From an uncultured Selenomonadales bacterium (GTDB lineage Bacteria > Bacillota > Negativicutes > Selenomonadales > Selenomonadaceae), in contig CALFJE010000028.1 of the NCBI GenBank assembly GCA_937877545.1, positions 1-18,647 on the forward strand: a DNA stretch of 18,647 nucleotides, in the 5' to 3' direction. The notes beneath the pieces are model-generated. The model saw only the letters and a program-made list of their open reading frames with translations, searched no databases and was not told the origin of the DNA. The stretch's first letter is position 1. Each line of letters opens with the position of its first letter. Below, piece after piece: positions 14,370 through 18,647 of the stretch. A program made the position numbers and the translations under genes.

Positions 14370-16165
14370 TCCTCGTCACCGACCGTCAGCACCGCCATAA
14401 AAGCTTCCTGCGGCAGTTCGACACTGCCGACGGCTTTCATGCGTTTCTTACCGGCCTTCTGCTTTTCGAGGAGCTTGCGTTTGCGGGACACGTCGCCGCC
14501 ATAACACTTAGCCAAAACGTCTTTGCGTCGCGCCTTGACGGTTTCGCGGGCGATAATCCTGCCGCCGATTGCCGCTTGGACGGGAATATCGAACAACTGT
14601 TCGGGGATAAGCCGCTTCAGTTTGAGCGCGAGAATCCGCCCGATTTTGGCGGCGCGGCTCCTGTGGACGATTGAGCTTAGCGCGTCAACCAAATCGCCGT
14701 TCAGCAGAATATCAAGCTTGGCGAGGTCGCTTTCCTTGTATTCGGACAGCTCATAGTCAAGGCTGGCGTAGCCACGCGTCATAGACTTCAGCTTGTCGAA
14801 AAAGTCATAGATAATCTCGTTGAGCGGCATCTCGTAAACAATCATGACGCGGGTCTTGTCGATATAATCCATGCTCTTGTAAGTGCCGCGCTTATCCCTG
14901 CAAAGCTCCATGACCGCGCCGATATAGTCGCTCGGAACGATAACGGTCGCCTTAACCATAGGCTCCTCGATAAATTTAATCTCGGTGACGGGCGGCAGGG
15001 CGGCGGGGTTGTCAATCGTGAAAACTTCGCCGTCGGTCTTGTGAACTTTGTAGACGACGCTGGGCGCGGTGGTGACCAGACGCAACTTATATTCGCGTTC
15101 AAGCCGCTCTTGGATAACGTCCATGTGCAACAGTCCCAAAAATCCGCAACGAAAGCCGAAGCCCAAAGCCGCAGACGTTTCCGGCTCGTAGACGAGGGCG
15201 GCGTCGTTGAGCTGAAGTTTTTCGAGGGCGTCCTTTAAGTTGTCGTAGTCAACGCTGTCAGTCGGGTACAGCCCGCAGAAAACCATGGGCACGGGCGCAC
15301 GATAGCCTTCAAGAGCCGCCGCAGGTTTGCTTAAAGTCGTGACGGTATCGCCGACTCGAACGTCGCGCACGTCTTTGAGACTGCCGCAAATGTAGCCGAC
15401 TTCGCCTGCGCGGAGTTCGTCAAGCTCGGTCATGTTGGGCGCGAAAATGCCAATTTCCGTCGCCTCGAATTCCTTGCCCGTCGCCAACAGCTTAAGCTTG
15501 TCGCCTTTACGAACAGTCCCGTCGAAAATCCGCACGTGAGCCACCGCGCCCTTATACGAATCAAAGTAGGAATCGAATATTAAAGCTTGCAAAGGTTTGG
15601 CGTCGTCACCTTCGGGCGGCGGTATCCGCTTAACGATAGCCTCTAAAATTTCGTCGACGCCTTCGCCGGTTTTTGCGGAGCATTTAACGGCATCGGAAGC
15701 GTCAAGTCCGATAGCCTCCTCAATCTCTGTGCGGGCGCGTTCAACGTCGGCACTGGGCAAATCGATTTTGTTGATGACGGGGACAATCTCCAAATCGTGT
15801 TCAAGCGCAAGGTAGACGTTGGAAAGCGTCTGCGCCTCGACGCCTTGAGTAGCGTCCACGACCAGCAAAGCCCCTTCGCACGCGGCAAGACTGCGCGACA
15901 CCTCATAGGTAAAGTCGACGTGACCGGGCGTGTCAATCAGATTCAGCTGATAAGTTTTGCCGTCGCGGGCGGTGTACTTGAGCCGAACGGTCTGCGCCTT
16001 AATCGTGATGCCGCGTTCGCGTTCCAGCTCCATGTTGTCCAAAAATTGCTCGCTCATTTCGCGCTTCTCGACCGTCCCCGTCATTTCGATTAAACGGTCA
16101 GCCAACGTCGATTTGCCGTGGTCTATGTGCGCTATGATTGAAAAATTCCTTATCTTATCGTTCAA
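14366..16165 (-). CDS. lepA: Elongation factor 4 (LepA), ribosomal back-translocase GTPase
   Basis: A 599-residue translational GTPase from TTG 16165 (MNDKIRNFSIIAHIDHGKST). All G motifs are visible: AHIDHGKST (G1), the GITI region (G2), DTPGHVDF (G3), NKIDLP (G4) and CSAKTGEGV (G5). The family-specific C-terminal domain ends with KRKLLEKQKAGKKRMKAVGS. It binds ribosomes and promotes back-translocation or aids initiation under stress. A longer TTG start at 16183 is open but has no ribosome binding site and overlaps the previous gene; GGGG lies 8 bases before TTG 16165, which also gives the usual N-terminus. It follows the Uma2 stop by one base. Confidence 0.96.
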   Translation of the reverse strand: MNDKIRNFSIIAHIDHGKSTLADRLIEMTGTVEKREMSEQFLDNMELERERGITIKAQTVRLKYTARDGKTYQLNLIDTPGHVDFTYEVSRSLAACEGALLVVDATQGVEAQTLSNVYLALEHDLEIVPVINKIDLPSADVERARTEIEEAIGLDASDAVKCSAKTGEGVDEILEAIVKRIPPPEGDDAKPLQALIFDSYFDSYKGAVAHVRIFDGTVRKGDKLKLLATGKEFEATEIGIFAPNMTELDELRAGEVGYICGSLKDVRDVRVGDTVTTLSKPAAALEGYRAPVPMVFCGLYPTDSVDYDNLKDALEKLQLNDAALVYEPETSAALGFGFRCGFLGLLHMDVIQERLEREYKLRLVTTAPSVVYKVHKTDGEVFTIDNPAALPPVTEIKFIEEPMVKATVIVPSDYIGAVMELCRDKRGTYKSMDYIDKTRVMIVYEMPLNEIIYDFFDKLKSMTRGYASLDYELSEYKESDLAKLDILLNGDLVDALSSIVHRSRAAKIGRILALKLKRLIPEQLFDIPVQAAIGGRIIARETVKARRKDVLAKCYGGDVSRKRKLLEKQKAGKKRMKAVGSVELPQEAFMAVLTVGDED

Positions 16166-16166
16166 T

Positions 16167-16754
16167 TCAGTAACCCCAATCAAAAATAAATTTAAGCGGA
16201 ATGCTCAAGCCCTCCACGATAGAAACGGGCACCTCGGCCAGGTATTCGGCTTGCTCTTCGTCAGTCAATGCCTCAAAGTCCGCCCCCTCAAGCAAAATAT
16301 ATCTGCCGTTCAGGAAATACTTGCCGTCGCGCAGAAGATAAACGCTTACGCTTTTTGCCCACGGGTCGACAATCCAATACTCGCGCACGCCTTGCGCCTC
16401 GTAGGTGTCCTTTTTAATGCCGAGGTCATTGTTGCGCGTGGAGTAAGCCAGCACCTCGACGACCATATCGGGCGCACCGTAAATGGCTTTGCCGCTCTCA
16501 AGAATCTGCGCGGACTCCTTTAAAACGACGCTCAAATCAGGCTTGTAGAGGCTCTCGTCGGAAAAGTGAACGTCGGTGTTATCGGCGTGAACATATCCGT
16601 TTTTGTGGATTAGGAAGTAATTCACGAATATAAAATGCAACCTCCCGATAATGTAACCGTGTTCCAAATTTGGTGCAGGTGACATAAATTTTTCGCCTCC
16701 AATAATTTCATGACGGTCATAAAACACCGCGTCGTTGAGAATTTCGGTTGCCAT
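16167..16754 (-). CDS. Uma2 family (DUF820) putative PD-(D/E)XK nuclease
   Basis: A 195-residue protein. The Uma2 core is clear: GGEKFMSPAPNLEHGYIIGRL near the N-terminus, YKPDLSVV (about residues 72-79), then PDMVVEVLAYSTRNNDLGIKK (about 95-115) and GVREYWIVDP (about 122-131). The spaced D...E.L...K residues form a PD-(D/E)XK-like fold. These proteins are common in many copies in cyanobacteria and some Firmicutes, and their biological role is unsettled. The ATG at 16752-16754 directly follows the cobB stop and has a GGAGGG site inside the end of cobB, so the genes are coupled. It is not obviously linked to the metabolism of its neighbours. Confidence 0.88.
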   Translation of the reverse strand: MATEILNDAVFYDRHEIIGGEKFMSPAPNLEHGYIIGRLHFIFVNYFLIHKNGYVHADNTDVHFSDESLYKPDLSVVLKESAQILESGKAIYGAPDMVVEVLAYSTRNNDLGIKKDTYEAQGVREYWIVDPWAKSVSVYLLRDGKYFLNGRYILLEGADFEALTDEEQAEYLAEVPVSIVEGLSIPLKFIFDWGY

Positions 16755-18040
16755 TTAAATCATCTCCCTCCGAAAATTTTTGCAGGCGTCGACGAAACTT
16801 TTGGCGACATTGGGACAGCCCGCGAAGTGAATATGCAAATACGAGGCGACGATATTTTTCCGAGCCGCGCCCGCGAAGTACTCCTTGCCCGTCCGCAGGC
16901 GCGTGCATTTGAAAAGCCCGCCGCTAACGTCCGCCGCAGAAAAGTGGAACTCGTGAGCGCGAAGTTTATCGCCCGCCCTGCCGATAGCGCAGTCCCGCAT
17001 AAGCTCCGCCTCGACATAGCCGACCGTTTGAAGCTTGCGCGTCATAGTCGCCACGCCGTCAATCGCGCCGCACATATCAAAGCTTTTGCCGTCGAAGTCA
17101 ACGAGCCGATTCATCAAGTACATAAAGCCGCCGCACTCCGCGAAAATCGGCAAGCCGCGTTCAGCCGCGCCCTTAATATCTGCGCGGAGGTTTTCGTTGC
17201 GTTCAAGACGAGCGGCGAACATTTCGGGGAAGCCGCCGCCGATTATCAAGCCGTCGACTTCGGGCAGTTTCGTATCGTTAAGCGGGCTGAAGTAGACAAG
17301 CTCCGCGCCCAACCGCTCCAAGACGCTCAAGCTCGCGCCGTAGTAGAAATTGAACGCCTCATCACGCGCCACGCCGATTGAAAGGCAATTGGGAATGAGG
17401 ACGGAGGATTTAGAAACAATTTCAAGCGGTGCGGCATTTTCGGCAAGCTCAATCAATCCGTCAATGTCGACCTGCTCCGCGACAGCCGCGCAGATTTTAT
17501 TAACGGCGTCGACCGCAAGATTCTCCGTCGTCGGCACAAGTCCGAGGTGACGTTCGGGCAAGCGGAATTCGTCATTGCGTCTAATCGCGCCGAAACATTT
17601 TATCCCTAAGCCGTCAAGCGCGTCGATAATCATCTGCTTATGCGAATCGGAGCCGACGCGATTAAGAATCACGCCCGCAAGCTTGACCGACTTATCGAAC
17701 TCGCGAAAGCCCAACGCGACCGCCGCCGCCGAAGTCCCCATACTTTTGGCGTCGATAACGAGGATAACGGGCGCGTCAAGGAGCTTGGCAATTTCAGCCG
17801 TGGAACTGACGCCGCCGCGTCCGCCGTCGTAAAGCCCCATGACGCCTTCGATTATCGACACGTCCGCGCAGGTTGCAGTTTCAATAAAAATTTCCTTGAG
17901 CTTATCCGCGCCGACAAGCCAACTGTCCAGATTGTGCGAAGGCTTGCCGCAAGCCAGCTCGTGCCAGCCCGTGTCAATGTAATCCGGACCGACCTTGTAA
18001 GTTTGAACGTTCAGCCCGCGATTTTTTAAAGCCTTGGAGA
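16755..18040 (-). CDS. cobB: Cobyrinate a,c-diamide synthase, 5'-truncated at an assembly junction
   Basis: The frame reads leftward from about 18040 with no start: LSKALKNRGLNVQTYKVGPDYIDTGWHELACG, then HNLDSWL, VMGLYDGG, and the glutaminase-like C-terminus with FAECGGFMYLMNRLVDFDG (nucleophile Cys in AECGG) and SYLHIHFAGCP. The enzyme uses ATP and glutamine to amidate the a and c side chains of cobyrinate in anaerobic cobalamin synthesis. The N-terminal P-loop (GxxxGVGKTT, first 20-odd residues) is missing, because the sequence to the right switches to a glyQ fragment on the other strand. An internal start at 17861 exists but would lose essential regions. It is probably intact in the genome and cut only in this contig. 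Confidence 0.9.
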
Positions 18041-18043
18041 GTT

Positions 18044-18625
18044 GCTTATGTCGAACCGTCTCGAAGACCTTCTGACGGACGTTACGGCAAAAACCCTAAC
18101 AGGCTTCAACATTATTATCAGTATCAAGTCATAATTAAACCTGCTCCTGCGAATATTCAGGAACTTTACATCGAGAGCCTTGCAAGTCTCGGAATAGATC
18201 CTAATGAACACGATATTAGATTTGTCGAGGACGATTGGGAAAACCCTTCAACAGGAGCATGGGGACTTGGCTGGGAAGTATGGCTTGACGGAATGGAGAT
18301 AACTCAATTTACATATTTCCAACAGCTTGGCGGTATTGATATGGAAAATGTCCCGGCTGAATTAACTTACGGAATAGAACGAATAGCTATGTATGTTCAA
18401 AAAGTTAATAGCGTTTACGATTTAGAATGGTCAGGGAAAATTAAATACGGCGATGTTCATTTACAGGGCGAAATTGAACACTCACACTATAATTTTGAGG
18501 TCGCAAATACTGATATGTTATTCCAGTTATTTAACATGTATGAAGCTGAGGCGGGGCGAATTCTCGATAAAGGTTTTGTGCTGCCTGCTTATGATTACGT
18601 GTTGAAGAGTTCTCACACTTTTAAT
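18044..18625 (+). CDS. glyQ: Glycyl-tRNA synthetase alpha subunit, internal fragment (chimeric contig end)
   Basis: 194 codons open at both ends. They begin AYVEPSRRPSDGRYGKNPNR and include HYYQYQVIIKPAPANIQELY, HDIRFVEDDWENPSTGAWGL, EVWLDGMEITQFTYFQQ, YGIERIAMYVQ, KYGDVHLQGEIE and LPAYDYVLKSSHTFN. This matches roughly residues 62-255 of the about 300-residue alpha chain of the alpha2beta2 glycyl-tRNA synthetase, which charges tRNA-Gly. There is no start, no stop and no 5' part, and the codons immediately after SSHTFN are sequencing adapter. Base composition is visibly AT-richer than the neighbouring genes, so it may come from a different locus or organism. Confidence 0.95.
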
Positions 18626-18647
18626 AGATCGGAAGAGCACACGTCTG
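18626..18647 (+). other. Illumina TruSeq adapter sequence
   Basis: The last 22 bases begin AGATCGGAAGAGC and continue to CACACGTCTG, identical to the start of the standard Illumina TruSeq read-1 adapter. In the glyQ frame it translates as RSEEHTS, a known adapter signature in contaminated protein predictions. This is not genomic DNA. Confidence 0.97.

Noticed and set aside
17861..18040. cobB starting at the internal codon at 17861
   Set aside because: The conserved KVGPDYIDTG and HNLDSWL regions are encoded upstream in the same frame, so the gene clearly extends to about 18040 and is cut there.
18026..18211. Minus-strand ORF of 61 codons over the cobB/glyQ junction
   Set aside because: It is antisense to the glyQ fragment and crosses the chimeric join, so it is not a gene.
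1..18647. CRISPR arrays, tRNA or rRNA genes, transposases, integrases
   Set aside because: I looked on both strands and saw no regularly spaced repeats with unique spacers, no tRNA or rRNA signatures, and no DDE, tyrosine or serine recombinase motifs.

Overview
The window looks like a contig end from a (meta)genome assembly of an anaerobic, Gram-negative-type Firmicute, probably a Negativicute close to Selenomonadaceae. This is inferred from gene content and protein style: a mannose-family PTS, a single-chain pyruvate:ferredoxin oxidoreductase, linked lepA and hemW, cobalamin synthesis, and an exported LPP20-like/TPR protein. No 16S or other decisive marker is present.

Layout, left to right. 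(1) 1-776, minus: mannose-family PTS IIA, then IIB (cut by the window edge). (2) 1012-2358, plus: an exported LPP20-like domain followed by TPR repeats, one reading frame interrupted by a single amber codon at 1648-1650. A bidirectional terminator follows. (3) 2443-3762, minus: leuB and a small unknown ORF. (4) 3863-7381, minus: nifJ with its own terminator and promoter. (5) 7411-9393, plus: a DUF262/DUF1524 (GmrSD-like) nuclease whose 5' end looks lost or replaced. (6) 9672-10619, plus: a three-gene cassette of unrecognised small proteins, mostly membrane-type, lying between two 28-bp direct repeats. One repeat is the 3' end of the nuclease gene and the other is the 3' end of yigZ. (7) 10625 to about 18040, minus: a tightly packed run read leftward, cobB (5'-truncated), uma2-like, lepA, azlC (broken by a deletion and frameshift), azlD, EcoRI-type adenine methyltransferase, hemW, yigZ. 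Several junctions overlap by 4 bp or abut directly. (8) About 18040-18625, plus: an internal piece of glyQ, visibly AT-richer, followed by 22 bases of Illumina TruSeq adapter at the very end.

The last 600 bases are most likely a chimeric assembly artefact. cobB and glyQ point away from each other and both lose their 5' ends at the same junction, and the contig ends in adapter. Everything right of about 18040 should be kept out of biological interpretation.

The most interesting biology is at 7411-10652: a restriction-like DUF262/DUF1524 gene beside a small-protein cassette bounded by direct repeats that duplicate the end of yigZ, with an orphan EcoRI-type methyltransferase about 3 kb away. 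This looks like an accessory insertion in otherwise housekeeping surroundings. The three small genes match no family I recognise and are the best candidates for something undescribed.
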